The notes under the pieces: model-generated
Told to the model about the DNA's origin: nothing
The model's input: the letters and a program-made list of their open reading frames with translations, nothing else
The model's database searches: none
Made by a program: the position numbers and the translations under genes
NCBI RefSeq assembly: GCF_003604195.1
Contig: NZ_QXGR01000010.1
Coordinates: forward strand, 1-64,000
Length of the DNA: 64,000 bases
Reading direction: 5' to 3'
Source of the DNA: Simplicispira lacusdiani
Lineage (GTDB): Bacteria; Pseudomonadota; Gammaproteobacteria; Burkholderiales; Burkholderiaceae_C
Shown: piece by piece, positions 9,049 through 17,871 of the stretch
How positions within the stretch are numbered: the first letter of the stretch is position 1
Layout of the letters: each line of letters starts with the position of its first letter

Positions 9049-9681
9049 ATGAGCAAGCAGCAGCAGGGCGGAACCATCATCGGCTTCATCTTCGGCCTGG
9101 TCGTCGGCCTGGGCGTGGCCCTGGGCGTGGCGGTGTACGTGACCAAGGTGCCGGTGCCCTTTTTGAACAAGGGGGCCATGCGCACCGGCGATCAGGACGC
9201 GGCCGAGGCCCAGAAGAACAAGAACTGGGACCCGAACGCCCCGCTGGCGGGCAAGAGTCCCGCGCGCGTGGCGGCGCCCGCCTCGGCGGCGTCGGTCAGC
9301 GAAACCGCGCCCGCGCCCGTGGCCGATGCGCGCGCTCCGGCGTCGGCGGCCAAGGCCGCGGCGAGCAAGCCCGAGGGCAAGCCCGGCGCCGATCCGCTGG
9401 GCGACCTGGCGGCGGCCAAGGCGGCGGCCGCCGGCAGCGTGGATCCCTTTGACTACTTCGTGCAGGCGGGTGCCTTCCGCACCCAGAGCGACGCCGATGC
9501 GCAGCGCGCCAAGCTCGCCATGATCGGCTGGGAAGCCCGCGTGAGCGAGCGCGAGCAAAACGGCCGCGCCGTGTTCCGCGTGCGCATCGGGCCCTTCGCC
9601 AAGCGCGACGACGCCGAGCAGCTCAAGGAAAAGCTGGCGGGCGCAGGGGTCGAGTCGGCCCTGGTGCGCGTGCAGCGCTGA
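9049..9681 (+). CDS. SPOR domain protein, FtsN-like
   Basis: 210 residues. There is a short cytoplasmic N-terminus, one membrane helix (about residues 12-35, GFIFGLVVGLGVALGVAVYVT), a periplasmic linker rich in Ala, Pro and Lys, and a C-terminal SPOR domain (about 135-210, FDYFVQAGAFRTQSDADAQRAKL) that in this family binds denuded peptidoglycan at the septum. The architecture is that of FtsN, but the linker lacks clear FtsN E-domain features and the position next to argS is the usual betaproteobacterial one for this FtsN-like protein. It probably acts in cell division. Confidence 0.85.
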   Translation: MSKQQQGGTIIGFIFGLVVGLGVALGVAVYVTKVPVPFLNKGAMRTGDQDAAEAQKNKNWDPNAPLAGKSPARVAAPASAASVSETAPAPVADARAPASAAKAAASKPEGKPGADPLGDLAAAKAAAAGSVDPFDYFVQAGAFRTQSDADAQRAKLAMIGWEARVSEREQNGRAVFRVRIGPFAKRDDAEQLKEKLAGAGVESALVRVQR

Positions 9682-9735
9682 ACTTTCCGCCAGCCCCCCG
9701 CTCACACAGCGGTACCCGAACAAGGAGTGTTATTC

Positions 9736-10380
9736 ATGAAACGACGCGCGTTTACCCTGTCCGCTGCTGCCCTGGCGGCCTCCACCCTGTCCGTGCCGGC
9801 GCTGGCCCAGAGCCAGCCCAAGGAGGGCAAGGACTACGCCAAGCTGGGCAAGCCGGTGGCCACCGACGCGCCCGCAGGCAAGGTCGAGGTGATCGAGTTC
9901 TTCTGGTACAACTGCGGCCACTGCAACGCCTTCGAGCCCACCTTCGAGGCCTGGTCCAAGACGGCGGAATCCAAGAACATCGTCGTGCGCCGCGTGCCCG
10001 TGGCGTTCAATGCCAGCTTCGAAGCGCAGCAGAAGCTCTACTACGCGCTCGAAGGCATGGGTAAGGTGGGCGAACTGCATGCGCGCATCTTCCGCGCCAT
10101 CCATGCGGAGAAGGTCAACCTGTCCAAGGAAGACGGCATCATGGCCTGGATGGGCAAGCAGCCCGGCATCGACATGGCCAAGTTCAAGGAAATGTACGCA
10201 TCCTTCAACGTGGCCAGCCAGGCGCGCCGCGCCACCCAGCTGCAGCAGGCCTACGGCGTCGAGGGCGTGCCCTCCATGGGCGTGGCCGGCCGCTTCTACA
10301 CCGACGGCACCATGGCTGGCAGCATGCCGGGCGTGCTGCAGGTGGTGGACTACCTCGTGGGCGTGGCACGCAAGGGCTGA
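9736..10380 (+). CDS. dsbA: Thiol:disulfide interchange protein DsbA
   Basis: 214 residues. The signal peptide ends at about residue 24 (PALA|QSQP), and the thioredoxin fold with helical insertion follows. The active site is C60-G-H-C63 in FFWYNCGHCNAFEP, so the dipeptide is GH as in protein disulfide isomerase rather than the PH usual for DsbA. The cis-proline loop is in GVEGVPSMGV. It introduces disulfides into periplasmic proteins. The start at 9736 is backed by AAGGAG eight bases upstream. A strong terminator follows. Confidence 0.93.
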   Translation: MKRRAFTLSAAALAASTLSVPALAQSQPKEGKDYAKLGKPVATDAPAGKVEVIEFFWYNCGHCNAFEPTFEAWSKTAESKNIVVRRVPVAFNASFEAQQKLYYALEGMGKVGELHARIFRAIHAEKVNLSKEDGIMAWMGKQPGIDMAKFKEMYASFNVASQARRATQLQQAYGVEGVPSMGVAGRFYTDGTMAGSMPGVLQVVDYLVGVARKG

Positions 10381-10401
10381 GCCGTCCCCCCGTTCTCGCG
10401 C

Positions 10402-10425
10402 AAGCCCGCCTCGGCGGGCTTTTTT
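10402..10425 (+). terminator. Terminator after dsbA
   Basis: AGCCCGCC / GGCGGGCT stem with a two-base apical loop, followed by a run of T. It separates dsbA from the lptA-lptB-rpoN operon. Confidence 0.92.
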
Positions 10426-10514
10426 GCGCCCCTGCGGGGCTACAATGCCAGCAAGATTCGTGCCCCGCACATTTCGCGGCCGCCCCGGGCGCGCCGCACC
10501 TTCTGGAACGCCGC

Positions 10515-11225
10515 ATGGACATACTTTTTCCCCCACTCCACGGCCACCGCCGGCGCGGCGGAGCTGGAGCGCGCCGCTGGCTGGCGCTGGCCCTGTTGGT
10601 TTGCGTCGCCTGGGGCGTGGCGGGCACGGCGCGCGCCGAAAAGGCCGACCGCAACAAGCCCATGAACATCGAGGCCGATGCCCTGCGGCATGACGATCTC
10701 AAGCAGACCAGCGTCTTCACGGGCCGTGTCGTCATGACCAAGGGCTCCATCGTGCTGCGCGGCGGCCGCCTGGAAGTGCGCCAGGACGCCGATGGCTACC
10801 AGTTCGGCGTGGTCACGGCCGATGCCGGACAGCGGGCCTTCTTCCGCCAGCGCCGCGACCCGGTGGCCGGTGCGCCCGAGGAGTTCATCGAGGGCGAGGG
10901 CGAGGTCATCGAGTACGACGGCCGTGCCGACAGCGTGCGTTTCGTGCGCCGGGCCGAGCTGCGGCGCCTGCGCGGCGCGGTGGTCAGCGATGAGATCACG
11001 GGCGCGGTCATCGTCTACAACAACCTGACCGACGTGTTCACGGTCGATGGCCAGAAGGCCGGCACCAACGCGGCGGGCGATGCCCCGGTGGGCGGCGGGC
11101 GCGTGCGCGCCGTGCTCTCGCCCAAGGAGGCCAAGCCGCCTGCCGCTGGGGCATCCGAGGCGGCACCGGCCGCCAGCACGCCGGCCCTGCGCTCCAGCAC
11201 GACCCTGGGCGGTGGTGCCAAGTGA
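10515..11225 (+). CDS. lptA: Lipopolysaccharide transport periplasmic protein LptA
   Basis: 236 residues. After a long basic N-terminus the signal helix is [19 protein letters not shown] (cleavage near residue 41). The OstA/LptA beta-jellyroll follows with [40 protein letters not shown], typical of the bridge that carries LPS from the inner to the outer membrane. The C-terminal ~50 residues are Ala/Pro rich. It overlaps the lptB start (GTGA). In many proteobacteria lptC and kdsC come directly before lptA; here the gene before it is dsbA behind a terminator, so lptC must be elsewhere. A TACAAT at 10441-10446 is a possible -10 box. Confidence 0.93.
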   Translation: MDILFPPLHGHRRRGGAGARRWLALALLVCVAWGVAGTARAEKADRNKPMNIEADALRHDDLKQTSVFTGRVVMTKGSIVLRGGRLEVRQDADGYQFGVVTADAGQRAFFRQRRDPVAGAPEEFIEGEGEVIEYDGRADSVRFVRRAELRRLRGAVVSDEITGAVIVYNNLTDVFTVDGQKAGTNAAGDAPVGGGRVRAVLSPKEAKPPAAGASEAAPAASTPALRSSTTLGGGAK

Positions 11226-12004
11226 GCGCGGCGCCCATGAACCCTTCCCCGGACACCTCGGCGCCCAGCCGCCTGGAAGTGCAACACCTGGCCAAGTCCT
11301 ACGGCAGCCGCAAGGTGGTCAAGGATGTCTCATTGGCCGTGCAGAAAGGGGAGGTGGTGGGCCTGCTCGGCCCCAATGGCGCGGGCAAGACCACCTCGTT
11401 CTACATGATCGTGGGCCTGGTGCGCAGCGATGCCGGCGACATCCGCATCGACGGCCAGTCCGTGGCGCACATGCCCATCCACCGGCGCTCGCGCCTGGGG
11501 TTGTCCTATCTGCCGCAGGAGGCGTCGATCTTCCGCAAGCTCTCGGTGCAGGAGAACGTGCGCGCCGTGCTGGAGCTGCAGCGTGACGCGCAGGGCCAGC
11601 CGCTGTCGGCGGCCATGATCGAGGAGCGCCTCACGGCGCTGCTCCAGGAGCTGCGCGTGGACCATCTGCGCGATTCGCCAGCGCTGGCGCTGTCGGGCGG
11701 CGAGCGCCGCCGCGTCGAGATCGCGCGCGCCCTGGCCACGCAGCCGCGCTTCATCCTGCTCGACGAGCCCTTCGCGGGCATCGACCCCATCGCCGTGATC
11801 GAGATCCAGCGCATCATCGGTTTCCTGAAGGCGCGCGGCATCGGCGTGCTCATCACCGACCACAACGTGCGCGAGACGCTGGGCATCTGCGACCACGCCT
11901 TCATCATCAGCGACGGCCGCGTGCTCGCCCAGGGCACGCCGTCCGAGATCGTCGATAACGCCGAGGTGCGCCGCGTGTACCTCGGCGAGCATTTCCGGAT
12001 GTAA
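11222..12004 (+). CDS. lptB: LPS export ABC transporter ATP-binding protein LptB
   Basis: 260 residues. It is the cytoplasmic ATPase of the LptB2FG extractor. Walker A is GPNGAGKTT (about residues 48-56), the signature is [15 protein letters not shown], Walker B is [13 protein letters not shown], and the H-loop is in [11 protein letters not shown]. The GTG start at 11222 overlaps the lptA stop; an in-frame ATG at 11237 is an alternative. The order lptA-lptB-rpoN is conserved in proteobacteria. Confidence 0.96.
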   Translation: MSAAPMNPSPDTSAPSRLEVQHLAKSYGSRKVVKDVSLAVQKGEVVGLLGPNGAGKTTSFYMIVGLVRSDAGDIRIDGQSVAHMPIHRRSRLGLSYLPQEASIFRKLSVQENVRAVLELQRDAQGQPLSAAMIEERLTALLQELRVDHLRDSPALALSGGERRRVEIARALATQPRFILLDEPFAGIDPIAVIEIQRIIGFLKARGIGVLITDHNVRETLGICDHAFIISDGRVLAQGTPSEIVDNAEVRRVYLGEHFRM

Positions 12005-12046
12005 GGCCATGCGCCCCGTGTCCTGCCTCGCGCCAGGAGGTGGCCG

Positions 12047-13609
12047 GTGAAGCCCGGCCTGTCGCTGCGCGTTTCGCAGCACCTGGCGCTGACGCCGCAG
12101 CTGCAGCAGTCGATCCGCCTGCTGCAGCTGTCCACGCAGGAGCTGTCGCAGGAAATCGAGCAGATGCTCGACGAGAACCCCTTCCTGGAGCGCGGCAGCG
12201 AAGAGGCGCCGCGCGAGGAATTTGGCCTGGCGCAGGCCGACACGCCGGCCCAGCCGGACGATGCAGCGGCCGAAGTTGCTATTTATTCAGGAGCTGATGG
12301 CGTAGGCACATCAAGCCTTGAGGCCAAAAATGATGTTGAATCACCCGTCGGACAGGAAGAGCCCGATTGGGGGGGCGACGGCACGACCGAGATGGTGCCC
12401 GATGACGGCGAATGGGGCGGCGAGGCCCCCGCGCGCACCCGCAACAACGACAGCGACGGCGAGGCCGATGCCGCCGACCTGGCGCACGGCCACGAATCGC
12501 TCACGGACTTCCTGCACCGCCAGGCACTGTCGCTGCGCCTGTCCGATGTCGACTGCGCGGCGCTGCGCTTCCTGATCGAGTCGCTGAACGACGACGGCTA
12601 CCTCGAAGACCCGATCGAGGAACTGGCCGCGGGCCTGGCGGGCGGCGACCTGGAAGAGACCGAGGAACTGGTGCACCGCTTCACCGTGGCGCTGCGCCTG
12701 CTGCAGAGCCTGGAGCCCACGGGCGTGGGCGCGCGCAACCTGGCCGAATGCCTAGCGTTGCAGCTCCAGGCGCTGCAGCACGACGGCGAGGCGCCGGCCG
12801 AGACGCTGCAGACCGCGCTGTGCATCTGCCAGCAGCCGCTGGAGCTGCTGGCGCGCCGCGACGTGCGCCGGCTCATGCAGGCCTGCGGCGCCAGCGAGGA
12901 GCGCACGCGCGCCGCCATGGCGCTGATCGCGCGGCTGGAGCCGCGCCCCGGACGGCGGTTCGCCAACGTGGAGCGCAATGCCATCGTGCCCGACGTGCTC
13001 GTCACGCGCAGCGGGCGGGGCGGCCTGCAGTTCAGCGTGCAGCTCAACCCCGACGTCATGCCGCGCCTGCGCGTGCACGACATCTATGCCAGCGCCCTGC
13101 GCGGCGGCCGGGGCGGGGAGGGCCACCAGGCGCTGCAGCAGCGCCTGCAGGAGGCGCGCTGGTTCATCAAGAACATCCAGCAGCGCTTCGACACCATCCT
13201 GCGCGTCTCGCGCGCCATCGTCGAGCGGCAGAAGAACTTCTTCGTGCATGGCGAGCTGGCCATGCGCCCACTGGTGCTGCGCGACATCGCCGACGAACTG
13301 GGCCTGCACGAATCGACCATTTCGCGCGTGACCACGGCCAAGTACATGGCCACGCCGCAGGGCACCTACGAACTCAAGTACTTTTTCGGCTCGGGCCTGG
13401 GCACCGACACCGGCGGCAACGCGTCGAGCACGGCGGTGCGCGCGCTCATCAAGCAGTTCGTCGCCGCCGAGAACCCGGCCAAGCCGCTGTCCGACAGCCA
13501 GTTGGCCGAGATGCTCAAGGAGCAGGGCATCGAATGCGCGCGCCGCACCGTGGCCAAGTACCGCGAGGCGCTGAAGATACCCACCACCAACCTGCGCAAG
13601 GCGCTGTAG
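12047..13609 (+). CDS. rpoN: RNA polymerase sigma-54 factor
   Basis: 520 residues from a GTG preceded by AGGAGG at 6 bases. Region I (about residues 1-50, MKPGLSLRVSQHLALTPQLQ with many Gln and Leu) is the activator-interacting part. Region II (about 55-145) is acidic and variable and here contains dispersed repeat copy C, which encodes AIYSGADGVGTSSLEAKND (about residues 78-96). The core-binding region follows, then the helix-turn-helix (ESTISRVTTAKYM) and the RpoN box ARRTVAKYRE (residues 498-507) that reads the -24 element. It directs transcription at -24/-12 promoters with enhancer-binding activators. No hpf or ptsN gene follows. Confidence 0.97.
   Translation: MKPGLSLRVSQHLALTPQLQQSIRLLQLSTQELSQEIEQMLDENPFLERGSEEAPREEFGLAQADTPAQPDDAAAEVAIYSGADGVGTSSLEAKNDVESPVGQEEPDWGGDGTTEMVPDDGEWGGEAPARTRNNDSDGEADAADLAHGHESLTDFLHRQALSLRLSDVDCAALRFLIESLNDDGYLEDPIEELAAGLAGGDLEETEELVHRFTVALRLLQSLEPTGVGARNLAECLALQLQALQHDGEAPAETLQTALCICQQPLELLARRDVRRLMQACGASEERTRAAMALIARLEPRPGRRFANVERNAIVPDVLVTRSGRGGLQFSVQLNPDVMPRLRVHDIYASALRGGRGGEGHQALQQRLQEARWFIKNIQQRFDTILRVSRAIVERQKNFFVHGELAMRPLVLRDIADELGLHESTISRVTTAKYMATPQGTYELKYFFGSGLGTDTGGNASSTAVRALIKQFVAAENPAKPLSDSQLAEMLKEQGIECARRTVAKYREALKIPTTNLRKAL
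12275..12333 (+). repeat. Dispersed repeat family 1, copy C, inside rpoN
   Basis: GCTATTTATTCAGGAGCTG start, CATCAAGCCTTGAGGCC end. It is translated in frame within the acidic variable linker (Region II) of RpoN, in the GCT-ATT frame. The position in a non-conserved linker explains why it is tolerated. Confidence 0.7.
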
Positions 13610-13628
13610 GGAGGTCGCGCACAGTTGC

Positions 13629-13642
13629 TTGATGTGCATCAA
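13629..13642. promoter_or_regulatory. FNR/ANR-type box (TTGATGTGCATCAA)
   Basis: A perfect match to TTGAT-N4-ATCAA, extended to nine-base symmetric arms (13626-13645). It lies 94 bases before the DUF2946 gene. A TAGAAT at 13676-13681 is a candidate -10 with no good -35, fitting an activator-dependent promoter; the box centre would be near -52, not the classic -41.5, so the start site or the regulatory sign is uncertain. Confidence 0.7.
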
Positions 13643-13735
13643 GCAGATCGGCATGCCGCCCCGAGGGGGGCGCCCTAGAATGCACAGGCCGGTGCCGCGC
13701 GTTCGAGCGGGCCCCGCGCCCCTGAAGTCCCAGCC

Positions 13736-14116
13736 ATGACCCCGCACCCGTCCTTCGCCCCGCTGCGCCGCGCCCGATGGCTCTGGCTGGCCGTGCTGCT
13801 GGCGCTGTGCGGCGCGCTGCTGCCATCGGTCTCCCATGCGCTGTCCAGCGGCAAGGCGGCCGCGATGGAGGTGTGCACCAGCACGGGCATGGCCTGGGTC
13901 GATGTCCACGGCACGGGCGCGGACGACTCCGCGCAACCCATGGACTGCCCCTGGTGCCTGTTGAGCGCCGCGTCCGCCCTGCCGGCGCCCGGCGCACTGC
14001 AGGCGCTACCGGTCGAACCCGTTGCGCACCCGGCGCCCGTGGCCCGGCTGCCCTTCTTCCGCCTCGCTTTCGCGGCCCTCGCGCCGCCACCACGGGGGCC
14101 TCCCGTTTTCTCCTGA
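13736..14116 (+). CDS. DUF2946 protein, possible copper-sensing leader ORF
   Basis: 126 residues. One hydrophobic helix (about 16-33, WLWLAVLLALCGALLPSVSHA) resembles a signal or anchor. The conserved part is MEVCTSTG followed by MDCPWCLLSA, with CPWC at residues 71-74; the tail is Pro/Ala rich. DUF2946 genes are often found just before TonB-dependent receptor genes. From memory, a DUF2946 upstream ORF in Bordetella pertussis (CruR) was reported to sense copper while being translated and to control the receptor gene behind it (bfrG). The same order is seen here, so a regulatory leader role is likely, but a plain envelope metal-binding protein remains possible. Confidence 0.75.
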   Translation: MTPHPSFAPLRRARWLWLAVLLALCGALLPSVSHALSSGKAAAMEVCTSTGMAWVDVHGTGADDSAQPMDCPWCLLSAASALPAPGALQALPVEPVAHPAPVARLPFFRLAFAALAPPPRGPPVFS

Positions 14117-14173
14117 GCTATTGAATTCATAGCGCCTGGCGCCCTTTCTGCGGGCGCTGGATGCCAATTTCAT
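14115..14173 (+). repeat. Dispersed repeat family 1, copy G, forming an intercistronic hairpin
   Basis: GAGCTATTGAATTCATAGC start, GCTGGATGCCAATTTCAT end. It begins in the DUF2946 stop codon and fills most of the gap before the TonB receptor. Its centre folds as GCGCCC-TTTCTGC-GGGCGC, a stable hairpin with only a short, imperfect T stretch downstream. Confidence 0.7.
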
Positions 14174-14189
14174 ACTTCTGGAGTTTTTC

Positions 14190-16508
14190 GTGCGGAACCA
14201 CCGTCTTCTGTCGGGCGCGGCCTTGCGCCTGCGCCCCCTCACCACGGCCCTGGCCCTGATTCCCGCCCTGGGCCTGGCCCAGGGCATCGCCACCGAGGCC
14301 CAGCTGCAATCCATCAGCGTCACCGAGACGCGCTCGCAGCTCGATCCCAACCTGCCCAACAGCACCGCCAGCAAGACGGCGCGCGAGCTGGAAGAGCAGA
14401 ACGTCTTCAATCCCGAGGATGCCGCGGCCCTGCTGCCCAGCACCACCATCCGCAAGCGCTACCTCGGCGACCGCAACGCCAACGTGGGCGGACGCAGCTT
14501 CGGCACGCTGCAGCCGGGCCGCGCGCTGGTCTACCTCGACGGTTACCTGATCTCGAACTTCCTGGGGCGCTTCGACGCGCCGCGCTGGAACATGATCAAC
14601 GTCGAGGCCATCGAGCGTGTCGATGCCCTCTACGGCCCGTTCTCGGCCATCTACCCGGGCAACTCCATCGGCACCACCATGGTGGTGACCGAGCGCAAGC
14701 CCAAGGGGCTGGAGCTGTCGGCCGGCATCAAGTACAACCGGCAGTCGTTCGATGAGTACGGCACGGACGAGTCCTTTGGCAGCAAGCAGCTGTCGGCGCG
14801 CATCGCCTCGCGGCTGGACTCCGGGCTCTGGTACGCCCTGGGCGTGCAGCACCAGGACAGCCAGGGCCACCCCATGGGATACGCCAACGCCGTGCGCGGC
14901 GTGACGGCGGGCGGCTTCAAGCCCGTCGCGGGCACGCGTGTCTCGGGCATCCAGTACGACCGCGACCCGCAGGGGCGCGACCGGGCGATCTTCGGTGCCA
15001 CCGGCATCGACCACAGCGTGCAGGACACGGTGAACCTGCGCCTGGGCTACGACATCTCGGCCACGCAGGAGATCGAGGGCCGGGTGTCCTTCTGGCGCAG
15101 CGACAGCACCGTGCGCACCATGACCTACCTGCGCGATGCCACGGGCAAGCCGGTCTGGAGCGGCGTGGTGAACGATGGCACGAACAGCTTCACCCTGCCC
15201 GCCAACGCGTTCGCGCCCAGCCAGCGCGACGAGCTGCACCGCCAGCTCGGCGCCACCTGGAAGACGCGCAACGCCACGGGCTGGAATGCCTCGGTGATGC
15301 TGACGCAGTACCAGATGCTCCGGGACGCCGATCGCCAGGCCAGCACGGCGCTGCCGCTGGCCGCGCTGGGCGGTGCGGGCACCGTCACGCGGCGCGACGG
15401 CACGGGCTGGAACACGCTGGAACTGCAGTCGACCTACACCCCCACCGCCGGGGACTGGGGCGGCGGCCGCCACGCGCTGGTGTTCGGCCTGCACCGCAAC
15501 CAGTACCAGCTCGACAACATCGTGAACAACGCCAGCGACTGGCGCACCACCGAGACCACGCTCAACCAGAGCTACTACGGCACCACGACCATCACCGCGC
15601 TCTACGGTCAGGATGCCTGGAAGCTCACGCCCGACCTGGTGCTGACCTCGGGCCTGCGCTTCGAGACCTTCGAGGCGTCGGACGGATCGCAGTATTTCGC
15701 CGGACCGCCCGTGGCCCAGGTGCGCTTCCCCAAGCGCACGCTGCACGCCACCAGCCCCAAGCTGTCGCTGGCCTGGAGTGCCGCCGACGAATTGCTGCTG
15801 CGCGCCAGCTACGGGCGCGGCGTGCGCTTCCCCAACGTGGACGAGCTGTTCAACGGCACCCGCACGGGCAACAGCATCACCACCAGCGACCCCAACCTGC
15901 GCCCCGAGGTGGCCAACGCCTTGGAGCTGGCGGTGGAGAAGTTCTGGGGCGAGCACTGGTTGCGCGCCAGCTACTTCCGCGACGACGTGAAGGACACCAT
16001 CCTGCGCCAGACCGACAGCACGGTCACGCCCTCGGTCACCCGCGTGAGCAACGTGGACCGCGTGCTGACCCAGGGCATCGAGCTGGTCTGGCAGGCCCGC
16101 GACGTGGGCCTCAAGGGCCTGGACATCGGCGGCAGCGCCACCTGGACCGACGCCGTGGTCAAGGCCAACGCGGCCAACCCGGCGCAGGTCGGCAAACAGT
16201 GGCTGCGCATTCCCAAGCAGCGCTATGCCGTGCAGGCCAGCTACCGGCCCAATGCCGAGTGGCTGTTCGGCGCCGCCTGGCGCTGGAGCGGCCAGGCCTA
16301 CAACACCGAGCTGAACGTCGACAGCAACCCCGACACCTATGGCGGCGTTTCGCGCGTCAACCAGCTTGATCTCAAGGCCGTATGGAAGTTCGCGCGGCAC
16401 TGGGAATGGGCCCTGGGCGTCAACAACGTGACCAACCAGCAATCCTGGCAGGCCCACAGCCTGCCGCAGCGCTCGGTGCAGACCGAACTGCGCTACAGCA
16501 TGAAGTGA
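14190..16508 (+). CDS. TonB-dependent outer-membrane receptor
   Basis: 772 residues from a GTG with GGAG six bases upstream. A signal peptide ends near LAQG (residue ~32). The TonB box-like SISVTETR is at about residues 43-50. The plug domain follows (DAAALLPSTTIRKRY ... NVGGRSFGTLQPGRALVYLDGYLI ... INVEAIERVDALYGPFSAIYPGNSIGTTMVV), then a ~600-residue 22-strand barrel ending in an aromatic C-terminal strand (TELRYSMK, less typical than a terminal F or W). It imports a scarce ligand with energy from TonB/ExbBD. The DUF2946 neighbour and the following Cys-motif proteins point to copper or another metal complex rather than a siderophore, but this is inference. Confidence 0.92.
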   Translation: MRNHRLLSGAALRLRPLTTALALIPALGLAQGIATEAQLQSISVTETRSQLDPNLPNSTASKTARELEEQNVFNPEDAAALLPSTTIRKRYLGDRNANVGGRSFGTLQPGRALVYLDGYLISNFLGRFDAPRWNMINVEAIERVDALYGPFSAIYPGNSIGTTMVVTERKPKGLELSAGIKYNRQSFDEYGTDESFGSKQLSARIASRLDSGLWYALGVQHQDSQGHPMGYANAVRGVTAGGFKPVAGTRVSGIQYDRDPQGRDRAIFGATGIDHSVQDTVNLRLGYDISATQEIEGRVSFWRSDSTVRTMTYLRDATGKPVWSGVVNDGTNSFTLPANAFAPSQRDELHRQLGATWKTRNATGWNASVMLTQYQMLRDADRQASTALPLAALGGAGTVTRRDGTGWNTLELQSTYTPTAGDWGGGRHALVFGLHRNQYQLDNIVNNASDWRTTETTLNQSYYGTTTITALYGQDAWKLTPDLVLTSGLRFETFEASDGSQYFAGPPVAQVRFPKRTLHATSPKLSLAWSAADELLLRASYGRGVRFPNVDELFNGTRTGNSITTSDPNLRPEVANALELAVEKFWGEHWLRASYFRDDVKDTILRQTDSTVTPSVTRVSNVDRVLTQGIELVWQARDVGLKGLDIGGSATWTDAVVKANAANPAQVGKQWLRIPKQRYAVQASYRPNAEWLFGAAWRWSGQAYNTELNVDSNPDTYGGVSRVNQLDLKAVWKFARHWEWALGVNNVTNQQSWQAHSLPQRSVQTELRYSMK

Positions 16509-16608
16509 GCCCCTTCGCCCCGCCGCCCCTGCCGGCTGGCAGGAGCCTCCCGGGGCGCCATCTTCGCAGTCGAGGAAACCGATGACATCATCCCAAGGAA
16601 ACTTCCCC

Positions 16609-17871
16609 ATGCGCGCGCTGCTGGCGCTGGGCACGGCCCTGGCGCTGTGCTGCGGCGCCGCTGGGGCGCAGCAGGGCACCGCGCCCGTCAAGGGCGTGCA
16701 TGGCGCCCATGCAGCGCCCGCTGCCGCGCCCACGGCCGCGCGCCCCGTGGCGCGCAAGGCCCGGCCGCAATTGGGGACGGGCGTGGCGTTCGCGCCGGAT
16801 GGCGCGCTGTGGATGGCGGGCGTCGATCCCCAGGGGCGGCTGTTTGTCCAGGTGGCCGCGCTGGCCGGTGGCGGAGCGCGGTGGTCGCCGCCACGCCTGC
16901 TGGACACGGGCGGCGACCCGGTCTCGGCCGATGGCGAGAACCGGCCCAAGCTGGTGTTCGGGCCCCAGGGCACGGTCCTGGTCGCCTACACCCAGCCGCT
17001 GGCCAAGCCCAACACCGGCCAGGTGCGCCTGCTGCGCTCGACCGACGGCGGGCAGAGCTTCGCCGCGCCCGTCACGGTGCATGCCGACCGGCAGGTCATC
17101 ACCCACCGCTTCGAGTCGCTGGGCTTCGACGCGCGGGGCGTGCTGCACACGGTCTGGATCGACAAGCGCGACCTGGAAGCCGCGCCCAAGGTGGGCAACA
17201 AATCGAGCTACCGCGGCGCGGCCATCTACCGCAACACCTCCAGCGACGGGGGGGCCACCTTCGGACCGGACATCAAGGTGGCCGACCATTCCTGCGAATG
17301 CTGCCGCATCGCCGTGGGCCTGGGCACCGATGGCGAGATGCGCGCCATGTGGCGCCATGTCTTCCTGCCCAACGTGCGCGACCATGCCATCGCCGTGCTG
17401 CGCGCCGACGCCCCCCGCGAGCCCGTGCGCGCTACCTTCGACGACTGGCGCGTGGACGCCTGCCCCCACCATGGGCCGAGCCTGGCGGCGGCCGAGGACG
17501 GCTTCCACACCGTCTGGTTCGGTATCCGCCAGCAGGGCGAGGAGAAGGTGCCGGGCGTGCGCTATGGCCGGCTCCAGCCCGACGGCACGCCCCGGCCCGA
17601 GACCGTGCGCATGCTGCCCGACGAGCGCGCCGAGCATGCCGACGTGGCGGCGCAGGGGCAGCGCGTCGCCGTGGTCTGGCGCAGCACCGACGGCATGACC
17701 AGCACGCTCAAGGCCTGGCTGTCCACGGATGGCGGCAAGACGTTCCAGGCGCGCACCCTGGATTCCGTGCAGGGGGACAATGATTTTCCGCGCCTGGTGC
17801 AGCAAGGCCAGCGCATGGTGGTAGTCTGGCGCAATGCAGAAGAGGTGAAGGTACATGACATCGAGTTCTAG
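16609..17871 (+). CDS. Periplasmic Asp-box (sialidase-fold) protein with CECC motif
   Basis: 420 residues from the ATG at 16609 (AAGGAA eight bases upstream); an in-frame ATG at 16582 would add nine residues. Signal peptide MRALLALGTALALCCGAAGA. The body is a beta-propeller with at least three Asp-boxes (RSTDGGQSF, SSDGGATF, STDGGKTF), as in sialidase/BNR proteins. Sialidase catalytic residues are not evident, and a DHSCECCRIAVGLG segment (about residues 224-237) plus several His (HRF, WRHVF, CPHHG) look like a metal site. It follows the TonB receptor by 100 bases and overlaps the thioredoxin-like gene by 17 bases, so it is probably a partner in handling the imported metal, not a glycosidase. 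Confidence 0.75.
   Translation: MRALLALGTALALCCGAAGAQQGTAPVKGVHGAHAAPAAAPTAARPVARKARPQLGTGVAFAPDGALWMAGVDPQGRLFVQVAALAGGGARWSPPRLLDTGGDPVSADGENRPKLVFGPQGTVLVAYTQPLAKPNTGQVRLLRSTDGGQSFAAPVTVHADRQVITHRFESLGFDARGVLHTVWIDKRDLEAAPKVGNKSSYRGAAIYRNTSSDGGATFGPDIKVADHSCECCRIAVGLGTDGEMRAMWRHVFLPNVRDHAIAVLRADAPREPVRATFDDWRVDACPHHGPSLAAAEDGFHTVWFGIRQQGEEKVPGVRYGRLQPDGTPRPETVRMLPDERAEHADVAAQGQRVAVVWRSTDGMTSTLKAWLSTDGGKTFQARTLDSVQGDNDFPRLVQQGQRMVVVWRNAEEVKVHDIEF

Noticed and set aside
14127..16973. 948-residue minus-strand frame opposite the TonB receptor
   Set aside because: Same kind of shadow; the plus frame has plug and barrel motifs throughout.
16609..17871. Secreted sialidase
   Set aside because: Asp-boxes alone only show a beta-propeller; the catalytic Arg triad and Tyr/Glu are not evident, and the operon context with CECC points to metals.
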